Shown: one piece after another, positions 6,326-15,193 of the stretch | Layout of the letters: the number at the start of each line of letters is the position of its first letter | Numbering within the stretch: position 1 is the first letter of the stretch | DNA from: an uncultured Clostridia bacterium | GTDB taxonomy: Bacteria; Bacillota; Clostridia; Oscillospirales; Ruminococcaceae | Direction of reading: 5' to 3' | DNA: 64,000 bases | Assembly (NCBI GenBank): GCA_947625195.1 | Contig: CANQNK010000011.1 | Coordinates: 1 to 64,000 of the forward strand | Position numbers and translations under genes: made by a program | The notes under the pieces: model-generated | Told to the model about the DNA's origin: nothing | Database searches by the model: none | What the model saw: only the letters and a program-made list of their open reading frames with translations

Positions 6326-9103
6326 TTACCACAAAAAATTTGCGCTTCTTGCGTGAGCGTTTATCTTTCCGAAATCAGCGGTCGTTACCTTACCATCGCC
6401 AGACACCTCGGCCACGTCAAACTGATATCCCGTAAGCGTTAATGTAGCTCTTGCGTGAGCGTTGGCAATTCCTGCATCAGCGGTCGTAATCTCGCCGTCA
6501 CCGTTTATGTCTCCATACGGATTAAGCTGCACTGTTAGTACAATATCCTGGTCAGCTATGGTTATATCGTAAGTGCGAGGAGCGTATTTTCCTCCACTGA
6601 CCGTCAGCTTATAATTTCCTGCATCAAGGTCATCAATAACACTATCTCCGCCGGCGTAAGCGGACATTTCCGCCACCGCGCTGCCGCTCTCATCGGTTAA
6701 GGTCACAGTCAAAGGAGTTTCAGTATCATTGTCAGTCACAGACACCGATACGGTCATACTGTTGCCCTCATCTATTGCCCCTATATCAGCAAGTGCTTCT
6801 TCGAGCTTGCTTACATAGTTTTTCTGCTGTGAATACGAAGACCCGGTATTGGTTGCGCTTCTGTACAGCCTGTTATATGCAGAATTTATCTCACTGAGCT
6901 TATCTGCGTCAATTGCCGATAAGTCAAGAGCGTCATACTCCTGGAAAAGATCAAGCGTTTTTAGCATTATCTCATAATAATCCTGTCTTGCCGGAAGTGA
7001 GCCGTTTCCTAAGAAAAAGTCGTTCATCCAGCCTATGCACTGGTCGGCGCTAAACATACTTGAGTAAGCGCTTGACGGAAACCGGTCAAAGTATTTTTTA
7101 AGGTTATTATAATACTTGCTTTTGTATTCCTCAAGGACAGTTTTATACTTTTCCTTATCATAGTTTTGTGCCGCTTCTGCCATAGATTCATTTAAAAGCT
7201 TTTTAAATTCCTTGTTCTGAAGAGCTTTGTAAAGAATTACCGCAACAGGATCGTTTCCTTTCTTTCCCGCCTCGTAAATCTGAATAAGCTTGTTGTTCTG
7301 CGGACTTTCGCCATTATTTCCCCAAAGATATGCTCCCATTTCAGTATCGTAAAGCATAAATCTCCATTTGCAGTCGGAGTAATCGGGGTTTGTCTCCTCT
7401 AAATCTCTTGAGCGCCATACTGTCCAGTTTTTACCGCTCCAGTCCTCATTTGTGATATAGGTCTCGACCGCAAAATAGTCAGCCAAGCTTTCAACATCAA
7501 ACATTGTTTTAAAAGTTTCGTACTGAGCCTCATCGGTCAGGTCGCATGAGTTCATCCAGCTTACAGTTTGATTCCAAAGCTCAATATCCACATCTTCTCC
7601 CTCGTCAACCTTGGGGATGTTATTATTCAGCGAATCAGGCTTTATTATAACTACATTTTTCTTTGTAACATCATAATGGGCCTTTACATAATCATCAGTA
7701 TAATCCTCCTGAAGTGTATATAGTCCCCAGTATTCACCATTTATAAAAGCAATGCAGGGCCTTCCCGACTGTGTGGCAAAATCCATGTCAGAAACCATAT
7801 ACTGAAGCATACTATCCTTAAATTTTACATAATTTGTGTCATTTCCGCCGTTTCTAAGGACAAACTTCTCAAAGCTTACGATTTCCCTTCCTTCGCCATC
7901 TCTTGAGGTAACTCCGCTTATTATCGGATAGTTAAAATCTCCGTCGCCATACTCGCTGCGCGCATAGAACCTAAGACTCTTCTGATATTCACCTCTTGAG
8001 TATCCGCCCTGTATTCTCATTCCGCAGTCCTGAGAAAGCATAGAATTATTGTCCTCAATAAAATCAATATGTACAGGTCTCTCCCATGTCTTTCCTTTAT
8101 TGTTTACATTGTCTTTCATGTAAATTCCCGTCTGAGGGTCAAAAAGGTTGTCGTAGTCGGTAACTATTGAAATTATTGCAACATCATCATAGGTCTCGTT
8201 AGTGATCCCAACAAAGTACGACTGTGTTGCCGTTTTGCTGACAAGGCCGTTTTTAATCGCAACAGCTCTAATAACCGTTGCCTTATCTACATTTACAGTT
8301 GGTTTTATTTGTCCGCCGCTTCTGTCATCATCAGTAAACAGCCTTTTGTCCATATCCGCAAGCACATTTGGCTCACTTGTGCGATCCTTTACTAAAATTG
8401 CTCCTGTATACTCAGTCGATTGATCAGTAGGCGTGCTTCCGTCTGTTGTATAATATATCTTAGCCCCTTCCTCCGCTGAAAGAGTGAGTTCAAACTGGTC
8501 GGTAAAAGCTCCGCTGTTTTTAGAAAAGCTCGGCATCTGCGGGGCACGCAGAACACTCTCCTCGGTGTTTTCCGCGTTCGGCGTAGGATTACAGAGCTTC
8601 AGCGTATCACTTCCCGACGGAACTCTTGCATAAGTAACATCCTTTTCAAGTGCGCCAACGGTAAACTCATCCACAATGTTTTCACCATCTGAAAGTATAA
8701 GCGTTTCACCATCGCCTGAAAGTCCGAACTTTGCTGCGGCAATATCAGGATAATCCTCCTCATTTATATTCTTTCCGCAGTAGATAATGTAATGTCCCTT
8801 TGACGCGATCGCTGCACCGTCCGGTAGCTGTGCTTGTGTAAGGTCGGTAGCGTCGTCAGTGATGTACAGTCCCGTTAAATCAGCCGCAGTATCAGACGGA
8901 TTGTAAAGCTCTATCCAATCACAATACTCTCCTTTTGAATCGACAACGCTTGTGATGTTTCCGTTTTTACCGCTGTTGCCGGTACAGACCTCGTTTATCA
9001 AAACCCCTGACTCGGCGTTATACGCAAACGCGGGCATTACGCTCAGCATAGAAAGCGCATAACATGACGCAAAAAGCGCCGTTAATTTTTTTATGTGTCT
9101 CAT
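6326..9103 (-). CDS. Secreted LTD / CotH-kinase-fold / dockerin protein
   Basis: A 925-aa exported protein. The signal peptide is LTALFASCYALSMLSVMPAF followed by A. Next come a lamin-tail (LTD) domain (about 30-170; INEVCTGNSG, DWIELYNPSD), a chitobiase C-terminal-like domain (about 185-240; IYYTTDGSTPT), a CotH domain (about 305-640), a helical stretch, a small beta domain (about 790-860) and a type I-like dockerin at the C-terminus with two Ca-binding loops (DINGDGEITTAD; SGDGKVTTAD). CotH proteins are kinase-fold proteins; dockerins dock onto cohesin scaffolds. The protein is probably a non-catalytic or kinase-like member of a cell-surface or cellulosome-type assembly. A near-identical dockerin ends the 1437-aa protein at 50103-54416. 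No cohesin gene is in the window. RBS is GGGAGG; the promoter is at 9147-9176. Confidence 0.88.
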   Translation of the reverse strand: MRHIKKLTALFASCYALSMLSVMPAFAYNAESGVLINEVCTGNSGKNGNITSVVDSKGEYCDWIELYNPSDTAADLTGLYITDDATDLTQAQLPDGAAIASKGHYIIYCGKNINEEDYPDIAAAKFGLSGDGETLILSDGENIVDEFTVGALEKDVTYARVPSGSDTLKLCNPTPNAENTEESVLRAPQMPSFSKNSGAFTDQFELTLSAEEGAKIYYTTDGSTPTDQSTEYTGAILVKDRTSEPNVLADMDKRLFTDDDRSGGQIKPTVNVDKATVIRAVAIKNGLVSKTATQSYFVGITNETYDDVAIISIVTDYDNLFDPQTGIYMKDNVNNKGKTWERPVHIDFIEDNNSMLSQDCGMRIQGGYSRGEYQKSLRFYARSEYGDGDFNYPIISGVTSRDGEGREIVSFEKFVLRNGGNDTNYVKFKDSMLQYMVSDMDFATQSGRPCIAFINGEYWGLYTLQEDYTDDYVKAHYDVTKKNVVIIKPDSLNNNIPKVDEGEDVDIELWNQTVSWMNSCDLTDEAQYETFKTMFDVESLADYFAVETYITNEDWSGKNWTVWRSRDLEETNPDYSDCKWRFMLYDTEMGAYLWGNNGESPQNNKLIQIYEAGKKGNDPVAVILYKALQNKEFKKLLNESMAEAAQNYDKEKYKTVLEEYKSKYYNNLKKYFDRFPSSAYSSMFSADQCIGWMNDFFLGNGSLPARQDYYEIMLKTLDLFQEYDALDLSAIDADKLSEINSAYNRLYRSATNTGSSYSQQKNYVSKLEEALADIGAIDEGNSMTVSVSVTDNDTETPLTVTLTDESGSAVAEMSAYAGGDSVIDDLDAGNYKLTVSGGKYAPRTYDITIADQDIVLTVQLNPYGDINGDGEITTADAGIANAHARATLTLTGYQFDVAEVSGDGKVTTADFGKINAHARSANFLW

Positions 9104-9126
9104 ATTTTTCCTCCCTAGTTAAATAT

Positions 9127-9176
9127 AAAACGATTGACGTACAATCATTATACATCAATCGTTTTAATTAAGTCAA
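9127..9176 (-). promoter_or_regulatory. Promoter of the CotH/dockerin gene with an overlapping 11-bp dyad
   Basis: On the minus strand TTGACT (9176-9171), an 18-base spacer and TATAAT (9152-9147) form a promoter. A perfect inverted repeat, AAAACGATTGA (9127-9137) and TCAATCGTTTT (9155-9165), is centred on the -10 box. That position is typical of a repressor operator. The downstream arm would also lie in the 5' leader. Confidence 0.75.
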
Positions 9177-9231
9177 CTGTTTTGGAAAATTGGTTGAATC
9201 TTACTTGTTGCTATAAATATTTTAACTGTCT

Positions 9232-9762
9232 CTACTGCTCCATTCCGATTTTTACAGCGTTCATATTTACCTCGACCAGGTTCTTCTTTCGGGGCGGAAT
9301 AGCCTTTTCAAAAGCAGATTGCAAAGTGTTAAGAGAAATAATCTTTGTTTCCTTAATAAATTTTCCAAGTAGAATAATATTAGCCATGCCCGTCATACCG
9401 TTTTCGTCTGCAAGCGATGAAGCGGGTACATAAAATACAGAGATATCATCTCTTTTGCACTTCTTATCGACCATAGATGAGTCAACTATCACCGTGCCGC
9501 CCGGCTTTACGTTGTCTATAAACTTGTCATAGCTGGGCTCGTTCATAACTATAAGCATATCGGGGTCTATTACCAGAGGTGAACCGATAGGGTCATCTGA
9601 AATGCATACAGAACAGTTTGCCGTTCCTCCCCTCATTTCCGGCCCGTAAGACGGCAGCCACGATATCTCCTTATTGTCCATAAGTCCGGCATATGCCAAA
9701 ATCTTTCCGGCAAAGAGTATTCCCTGTCCGCCGAAGCCCGCAAGCACTATTTCATTAAGCAT
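9232..9762 (-). CDS. 2-oxoacid:ferredoxin oxidoreductase, gamma subunit
   Basis: A 176-aa subunit with the family opening IVLAGFGGQGILFAGKILA and SYGPEMRGGTANC, shared by gamma subunits of KOR/VOR/POR enzymes. The gamma subunit completes a heterotetramer that oxidatively decarboxylates a 2-oxoacid to acyl-CoA and passes electrons to ferredoxin, or runs in reverse. It is the last gene of a tightly packed minus-strand operon delta-alpha-beta-gamma; its start overlaps the beta stop by 8 bases. Whether the substrate is 2-oxoglutarate or branched 2-oxoacids cannot be decided here. Confidence 0.9.
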   Translation of the reverse strand: MLNEIVLAGFGGQGILFAGKILAYAGLMDNKEISWLPSYGPEMRGGTANCSVCISDDPIGSPLVIDPDMLIVMNEPSYDKFIDNVKPGGTVIVDSSMVDKKCKRDDISVFYVPASSLADENGMTGMANIILLGKFIKETKIISLNTLQSAFEKAIPPRKKNLVEVNMNAVKIGMEQ

Positions 9763-10519
9763 TCCCTTTGCCCTCCTCTCTTGCGTTTACATCCTTGTAC
9801 ACTCCGAGAGGATAGTACGGTATCATTTCGTTTCTGAGTCTGTCAAGAGCTTCAACAGGTGAAAGTCCCCAGTTTGTCGGGCAGGTGGAAAGAACCTCTA
9901 TAATAGAAAAGCCCCTCTTTTCCTTTTGATTCTCAAACGCCTTTCTTATTGCCTTTTTCGCCTCGTTTATATGAGGAACGCTGTCTACCGCGACACGCTG
10001 TGCCAAAGCGGTTCCAGAAAGAGTTGAAAGCATCTCGCACACCCTTACGGGATATCCCTGAACAGAAGTGTCTCTTCCGAAAGGCGTCGTCTGAGTTATC
10101 TGTCCGGGAAGAGTTGTCGGCGCCATCTGTCCACCGGTCATTCCGTAAGTGGTATTATTTATAAAAATTACTACTATATTCTCTCCTCTGGTAGCGGCGT
10201 GAACCGTTTCACAGGTTCCGATAGCCGCAAGATCTCCGTCTCCCTGATATGTAAACACAAAGCTATCCGGCTTTGCTCTTTTCACTCCCGTTGCAACAGC
10301 CGGCGCTCTTCCGTGGGGAGCCTCTATCATATCGCAGTTAAAGTAATCGTAAGCCATTACAGAACAGCCTACCGGGCAAATTCCTATCGTGTCTCCCTCT
10401 ATGCCCATTTCATCAATTACCTCGCTTAAGATCCTGTGAACTATTCCGTGTGTACAGCCCGGGCAATAATGCGTGGGAACATCACAGTATGCGTGCGGTC
10501 TTTTATATACAACAGCCAT
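9755..10519 (-). CDS. 2-oxoacid:ferredoxin oxidoreductase, TPP-binding beta subunit
   Basis: A 254-aa beta subunit of the KOR/VOR type. It shows a Cys-rich start (YCPGCTHGIVHR), the thiamine-pyrophosphate Mg site (G-D-G-D-L-A-A-I-G, then N-N-T-T-Y-G-M-T-G-G-Q) and the short length typical of separate beta subunits. It binds TPP and carries out decarboxylation together with alpha. Its ATG overlaps the alpha stop (TAATG), so translation is coupled. Acts in the cytoplasm of an anaerobe. Confidence 0.92.
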   Translation of the reverse strand: MAVVYKRPHAYCDVPTHYCPGCTHGIVHRILSEVIDEMGIEGDTIGICPVGCSVMAYDYFNCDMIEAPHGRAPAVATGVKRAKPDSFVFTYQGDGDLAAIGTCETVHAATRGENIVVIFINNTTYGMTGGQMAPTTLPGQITQTTPFGRDTSVQGYPVRVCEMLSTLSGTALAQRVAVDSVPHINEAKKAIRKAFENQKEKRGFSIIEVLSTCPTNWGLSPVEALDRLRNEMIPYYPLGVYKDVNAREEGKGNA

Positions 10520-11577
10520 TACATATCACCCCCGATACTAACGATTTCATCAAGAATTTCCATAGGTTTCGGAATTACGCCGCCGGTTCTTCCGAAAAAC
10601 GATACTGGTATCCTGCAATCTGTCGCGAGCCTGATATCGTCAATCATCTGTCCCATATTCATCTCAACGCTTAGTATTCTCTTTGCCGATTTAACAGCTC
10701 CGAGAAGCTCATTTTCAGGAAACGGCCAAAGCGTTCTGGGTCTGAACAACCCAGCCTTTATTCCCTTATCACGGGCAAGGTTCACAGCACTTTTTGCTAC
10801 TCTTGCAGTTGCTCCGAACGCACAAACTACTATATCAGCGTCCTCGCACAAATAAGCCTCTGCATCTGTTTCGGTTTCCTCGATTTTTTTGTATCTCTCA
10901 AATCTTTCGATTACTGAGTTTTCCAGAACCTCCGGAGTTAAGAAAAGCGAGTTTATGATATTGTGCTTTCTTTTATTCTTATGTCCGTCGGTCGCCCAGC
11001 CTTTATCGATCTTAGCTGGCTTTATTTCAGGAAAAGTCACCGGCTCCATCATCTGACCTAAAAGTCCGTCTGCAAGGATCATGGCGGGCATTCTGTACTG
11101 GTCGGCCTTGTCAAAAGCGTTTACCACCATATCTACCATCTCCTGAACAGAAGCGGGGGCATATACCAGAATGTGAAAATCGCCATGTCCCAAGCCCTTG
11201 GTAGCCTGCCAGTAATCTGCCTGAGATGGCTGTATTCCTCCGAGCCCCGGTCCACCTCTCTGAACATTTATGATAACGCACGGAAGGTCGGACGCGGCTA
11301 TGTAAGAAATCCCCTCGCTCTTAAGCGATATTCCCGGAGATGACGATGAGGTCATACACCTTGTTCCGGTACTTGCCGCTCCCAAGACCATATTTATCGC
11401 GGCAATTTCACTTTCGGCCTGCAAAAACAGTCCTCCGTTCGCCGACATTTTTTTCGCCAGGTACGCAGATATCTCCGTCTGCGGCGTAATGGGATAACCA
11501 AAAAAGCATTTGCAGCCCGCTCTCATAGCAGCCTCTGCCAAGGCCTCGTTACCCTTCATCAAGCTTCTTTCTGACAT
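10519..11577 (-). CDS. vorB: 2-oxoacid:ferredoxin oxidoreductase, alpha subunit (VorB/KorA-like)
   Basis: A 352-aa alpha subunit with KGNEALAEAAMRAGC, FFGYPITPQTE and MTSSSSPGISLKSEGISY, all features of KOR/VOR alpha subunits. A longer frame begins at a TTG (11598) inside the delta gene, but ATG 11577 has AGGGGG about 6 bases ahead, and SERSLMKGNEALAEA is the usual opening, so that start is preferred. It follows the delta gene directly. The length matches proteins annotated as 3-methyl-2-oxobutanoate dehydrogenase subunit VorB; the gene symbol is therefore provisional. Confidence 0.88.
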   Translation of the reverse strand: MSERSLMKGNEALAEAAMRAGCKCFFGYPITPQTEISAYLAKKMSANGGLFLQAESEIAAINMVLGAASTGTRCMTSSSSPGISLKSEGISYIAASDLPCVIINVQRGGPGLGGIQPSQADYWQATKGLGHGDFHILVYAPASVQEMVDMVVNAFDKADQYRMPAMILADGLLGQMMEPVTFPEIKPAKIDKGWATDGHKNKRKHNIINSLFLTPEVLENSVIERFERYKKIEETETDAEAYLCEDADIVVCAFGATARVAKSAVNLARDKGIKAGLFRPRTLWPFPENELLGAVKSAKRILSVEMNMGQMIDDIRLATDCRIPVSFFGRTGGVIPKPMEILDEIVSIGGDM

Positions 11578-11587
11578 AAGCATCCCC

Positions 11588-11794
11588 CTATCTCTCAACG
11601 GTTATCGCACAGTCAGGACACATGGTATAACACATACCGCATCCTATGCAAAGACTTTCGTCCGTGCATATCGCCGTGTAATATCCCTTTGAATTTCTTT
11701 TTTCCTTCTGCATTGCCACTATTTTCTTAGGACATGCCGTTGTGCACAGAGCGCAGCCCTTGCACCTTTCAAAATTGACGGTTATTTTCGCCAC
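11588..11794 (-). CDS. 2-oxoacid:ferredoxin oxidoreductase, delta subunit (2x[4Fe-4S] ferredoxin)
   Basis: A 68-aa ferredoxin-like protein with two C-x2-C-x2-C-x3-C-P clusters: CKGCALCTTACP and CIGCGMCYTMCP. In these enzymes the delta subunit relays electrons from the TPP centre to external ferredoxin. The start codon is GTG with GGGAGG 9 bases before it. It is the first gene of the four-subunit operon; the MinD-like ATPase gene lies 45 bases upstream on the same strand and may be in the same transcript. Confidence 0.92.
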   Translation of the reverse strand: MAKITVNFERCKGCALCTTACPKKIVAMQKEKRNSKGYYTAICTDESLCIGCGMCYTMCPDCAITVER

Positions 11795-11839
11795 TTTGAT
11801 TATCCTCCCTCTAATACTAAAATATTAAACAAAGCACCG

Positions 11840-12511
11840 TTATTCCTCCCACAAGGCCTTTACATATCGCCTAACAGGAAATTCGCCCTTCCTGCCGTGA
11901 GCTTCACCCTCAGGTACGCAGGTGAATTTTATCTGAAGTCCGGTAAGCTCAGCTATTTTTTCTGCATAGTTAAACGAATCGCAAACCGTTTTATATGTTG
12001 TCTCACAGCCAAGGTTTGAGTTATTCACAAGCGCTGTGCACTTAAGTCTTGAAGCTGCCTCGATCTCCCGCATTAAGCTGATGCTTTCCTCCGGAGTTCT
12101 CACAAGAAAGCGGTATGAGTTTATCACATAAAGCATTTCTATTTTGTCTTCTCCCAAGGCCTTAAACGCTTCGTAATATCTTCCCAGCGCAACAGCCCCT
12201 GCGTCGTCTCCGCCAACATCTATGATAAGATATCCGTCCTCCTTGGCAAGCCGCTCAATATCAAAGGTTATTGCCGGAATATCAAGGTTTGTATTTGCAT
12301 AAACGGATGCTGAAAGCTCAATGTTCCGGCTTTCAAAAAGCCCTTTAAAATCAGCCGTTCTGAAATACGGATTTACTATGTCAAGGTCTGCAACTCTCAC
12401 CTTTTTGCCGGTATCCGAAAGTACCAGCGCAAGATTAACGGCAAAATTTGTCTTTCCGCTTCCGTAATGACCCGTTACTATATTTATTTTTTTTACATTG
12501 CTTAAATCCAT
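11840..12511 (-). CDS. MinD/ParA-like P-loop ATPase
   Basis: A 223-aa deviant-Walker-type NTPase. The P-loop is GHYGSGKTNFAVNLA near the N-terminus, with VADLDIVNPYFR (switch I region) and LIIDVGGDDAG (Walker B). It falls in the CobQ/CobB/MinD/ParA nucleotide-binding group but lacks the C-terminal membrane-targeting helix of MinD. Two ATGs are adjacent (12514 and 12511); the second is better spaced from GGGAG. It precedes the oxidoreductase operon, where such genes are often found, so a role in maturation or regulation of that enzyme is possible but unproven. Confidence 0.75.
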   Translation of the reverse strand: MDLSNVKKINIVTGHYGSGKTNFAVNLALVLSDTGKKVRVADLDIVNPYFRTADFKGLFESRNIELSASVYANTNLDIPAITFDIERLAKEDGYLIIDVGGDDAGAVALGRYYEAFKALGEDKIEMLYVINSYRFLVRTPEESISLMREIEAASRLKCTALVNNSNLGCETTYKTVCDSFNYAEKIAELTGLQIKFTCVPEGEAHGRKGEFPVRRYVKALWEE

Positions 12512-12592
12512 CATATCTCCCGAAAAACAAAATTGCCCTGATAATCAGTATACCACTTTCGACAATAAATATCAAGTGTAAAATACAATTAA

Positions 12593-12618
12593 AAGAAGCC
12601 GATTAAACACGGCTTCTT
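12593..12618 (-). terminator. Intrinsic terminator downstream of ftsH
   Basis: AAGAAGCCG (12593-12601) and CGGCTTCTT (12610-12618) form a 9-bp stem with an 8-base loop, followed on the minus strand by TTAATTG. It lies 5 bases past the ftsH stop and separates ftsH from the MinD-like gene. Confidence 0.8.
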
Positions 12619-12623
12619 TTTTG

Positions 12624-14558
12624 TTACTCTTCTGTTTTATCCTCACTCTCGATGTCAGGTGTTGACACATCACAGTCATCATCAGCCGAAAGTGTTCCGT
12701 TCATAAGCTCTTCAAACTGATCACCGTCAATTTTCTCATTCATAAACAGATACTTTGCTACTGTGTGAAGCTTATCTATGTGATCTTTTAAGATCTTCTC
12801 GGCATCGTCAAAACAGCTCTCTATAAGGCTCCTTATCTCAGAGTCTATCTCTGCGGCAACGGCTTCTGAATAGCGGTTGCCGCCTGCGTAATCCCTGCCC
12901 AAGAACACCTGAGACTCATCGTGTCCGTAAACTACGGGACCGAGCTTCTCAGAAAATCCGTACCTCATAACCATATTTCTCGCAGTAGAGGTAGCACGCT
13001 CAAGGTCGTTTGAGGCACCCGTTGAGATGTCGTCAAGAACTATTTTCTCAGCAACTCTTCCTCCGAGCAAAACTACTATGTTTTCCCTCATCTCGTTTTT
13101 GGAAACGTATGATTTGTCTTTTTCCGGAAGCGAGAGAGTATATCCTCCCGCCATTCCTCTCGGTATGATAGACACCTGATGGACCCTATCCTGAGTGCCG
13201 CAGTAATAGGTGCAGATAGCATGACCCGCCTCGTGATATGCGGTAAGTTTTTTCTCGTTTTCGGTCACAACTCTGGACTTCTTCTCAGGGCCCGCAATAA
13301 CCTTGATGGAAGCTTCCTCCATATCCTCTCTAGTTATTGCCCGGCGGTTTTTCCTTGCCGCCAGAAGGCTGGCTTCATTTATGAGGTTTTCAAGATCAGC
13401 TCCTGTAAAGCCTACTGTTGTCTTAGCAATTGTTTTGAGGTCAACGTCAGGAGCTAACGGCTTGTTCTTTGCATGAACCTTCAGTATCTCCTCTCTGCCC
13501 TTGATGTCAGGATAGGAAACAAGGATCTGTCTGTCAAATCTTCCCGGACGAAGAAGTGCAGGGTCGAGGATATCTCGCCTGTTTGTCGCCGCCATAACGA
13601 TAATTCCCTCGTTGCCGATAAATCCGTCCATCTCAACCAGAAGCTGATTTAACGTCTGCTCACGCTCGTCGTGTCCTCCGCCTAAGCCGGCTCCTCTCTG
13701 ACGTCCCACTGCGTCGATCTCATCTATAAATATGATAGCCGGAGCGTTTTTCTTGGCCTCACCAAACAAATCTCTTACCCTGGAAGCTCCCACTCCGACA
13801 AACATCTCAACAAAATCCGAACCGGATATCGAGAAAAACGGCACCCCCGCTTCTCCCGCAACCGCTCTTGCCAGAAGGGTTTTACCCGTTCCCGGAGGGC
13901 CCATCAACAGCACTCCTTTAGGAACTCTTGCGCCAATGGCATCAAACTTCTTGGGGTTTTTCAGAAAATCTACGATTTCGGCAAGCTCTTCCTTTTCCTC
14001 ATCTGCACCGGCAACATCTGCAAAAGTAGCTTTCTTTCCGACGTTTAAGTGCGCTTTTGCGTTTGCTTTTCCGAAACCGCCTATCTTTCCGCCGCCCTGA
14101 CTTCTCATCATCATTACAAACAAAAGAACCATTGAACCGACCAGCAGAAGCGTTGGCAAAAGACTTATCCAGAAGCTGTTGTCCTTTACCTCAAGCATAT
14201 TCATCTTCAGTGGCTCGTCCTTGTTCTCCTCGTTGTAGAGCTTCTGGTAGTCGTAGCTTTCATTAAAAAGCCTGTTGTAAAAAACTGAAACCGACGGGAC
14301 CGTATAGTTATGAGCATACTGTCCGCTCTTAAGCTTTGACTTATCGTCGCTCTTAAGCGTATAGTTGAGCTCTCCGGTTCCAAGATCAAGCTCAAACTCA
14401 GATACCTCAAGATCGTCAAAATACGAAAGCACCTCTGAGTACGGGGTGTTTCTGTTCGCGGTTCTCGTTACGTTGTTCAGCAAAAAAACAAGTCCTAAAA
14501 TAACAGCCGCCGATACCAACAAATATATAAGCAGGCTCTTGTTTTTATTGCTCTTCAT
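12624..14558 (-). CDS. ftsH: ATP-dependent zinc metalloprotease FtsH
   Basis: A 644-aa membrane-anchored AAA+ protease for quality control of membrane and short-lived proteins. Two membrane segments (about 9-27 and 125-147) flank an extracytoplasmic loop of about 95 residues. The AAA domain follows, with Walker A GPPGTGKT (220-227), Walker [13 protein letters not shown] and the second region of homology ([20 protein letters not shown]). The zinc site is HEAGH (442-446) with a downstream Asp in the M41 domain. The C-terminus is acidic. RBS AGGAG. It is the last gene of the minus-strand housekeeping run and lies next to hpt and tilS as in many Firmicutes. Confidence 0.97.
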   Translation of the reverse strand: MKSNKNKSLLIYLLVSAAVILGLVFLLNNVTRTANRNTPYSEVLSYFDDLEVSEFELDLGTGELNYTLKSDDKSKLKSGQYAHNYTVPSVSVFYNRLFNESYDYQKLYNEENKDEPLKMNMLEVKDNSFWISLLPTLLLVGSMVLLFVMMMRSQGGGKIGGFGKANAKAHLNVGKKATFADVAGADEEKEELAEIVDFLKNPKKFDAIGARVPKGVLLMGPPGTGKTLLARAVAGEAGVPFFSISGSDFVEMFVGVGASRVRDLFGEAKKNAPAIIFIDEIDAVGRQRGAGLGGGHDEREQTLNQLLVEMDGFIGNEGIIVMAATNRRDILDPALLRPGRFDRQILVSYPDIKGREEILKVHAKNKPLAPDVDLKTIAKTTVGFTGADLENLINEASLLAARKNRRAITREDMEEASIKVIAGPEKKSRVVTENEKKLTAYHEAGHAICTYYCGTQDRVHQVSIIPRGMAGGYTLSLPEKDKSYVSKNEMRENIVVLLGGRVAEKIVLDDISTGASNDLERATSTARNMVMRYGFSEKLGPVVYGHDESQVFLGRDYAGGNRYSEAVAAEIDSEIRSLIESCFDDAEKILKDHIDKLHTVAKYLFMNEKIDGDQFEELMNGTLSADDDCDVSTPDIESEDKTEE

Positions 14559-14620
14559 CCTATCAACTCCTCTTTTCTATTTCATTAAGGCATTAGTTAC
14601 ATTTCCAGAAGTATATTCGT

Positions 14621-15151
14621 TTAAACAATCATCTGCGCTATATACGGCAAAGCCCGAAACTGCTCATCGTAATCAAGCCCGTATCCCACTACAAATTCAT
14701 CGGGTATCTCAAAGCATCTGTAATCTGCTGTTATGTTTACCGCTCTTCTTGAAGGCTTATCCAAAAGCACCGCAGTTTTTATACTGTTTGCATGCCTTTT
14801 TGAAAAAATATCACATACCTTTTTAAGCGTTCTTCCCGTGTCAAGAATATCCTCAACAAACAAAACGTCTTTTCCTTCAAGGTCGTACGGCAGATCAAGA
14901 TTAAAATCAACCTCTCCTGCCGATTGCATTGCGCGGTAGCTCTGCATTTTTATGAAATCCAGCTTCAGCGGCAAATCTATTTCTCTGACAAGATCTGCCA
15001 TAAATATAAAAGAGCCCTTCAGAACTCCGACTGCGAGCAGGTTCTTGTCCTTATAATCATGGCTTATTCTTTTGCCAAGCCCTGATACTGCCTGTTTTAT
15101 TTCCCGAGCGGTAAAAAGAACTTTAAATTTTTGCCCAAATATTTCTGTCAT
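14621..15151 (-). CDS. hpt: Hypoxanthine phosphoribosyltransferase
   Basis: A 176-aa purine-salvage enzyme that makes IMP or GMP from hypoxanthine or guanine and PRPP. The PRPP motif is VLFVEDILDTGRT (96-108) with the E100-D101 pair; LLAVGVLKGSFIFMADL carries the K-G flexible-loop region, and DEFVVGYGLDYDEQFRALPY is the usual C-terminal signature. Length matches the family. RBS GGAG is 8 bases from ATG. It sits between tilS and ftsH. Confidence 0.96.
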   Translation of the reverse strand: MTEIFGQKFKVLFTAREIKQAVSGLGKRISHDYKDKNLLAVGVLKGSFIFMADLVREIDLPLKLDFIKMQSYRAMQSAGEVDFNLDLPYDLEGKDVLFVEDILDTGRTLKKVCDIFSKRHANSIKTAVLLDKPSRRAVNITADYRCFEIPDEFVVGYGLDYDEQFRALPYIAQMIV

Positions 15152-15193
15152 CGCTTTAACTCCAAAATATTTTAATACTCTTTTGTGATAGTT

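Noticed and set aside
10519-11598. Longer alpha-subunit start at TTG 11598
   Set aside because: It lies inside the delta gene and lacks a ribosome site; ATG 11577 has one.
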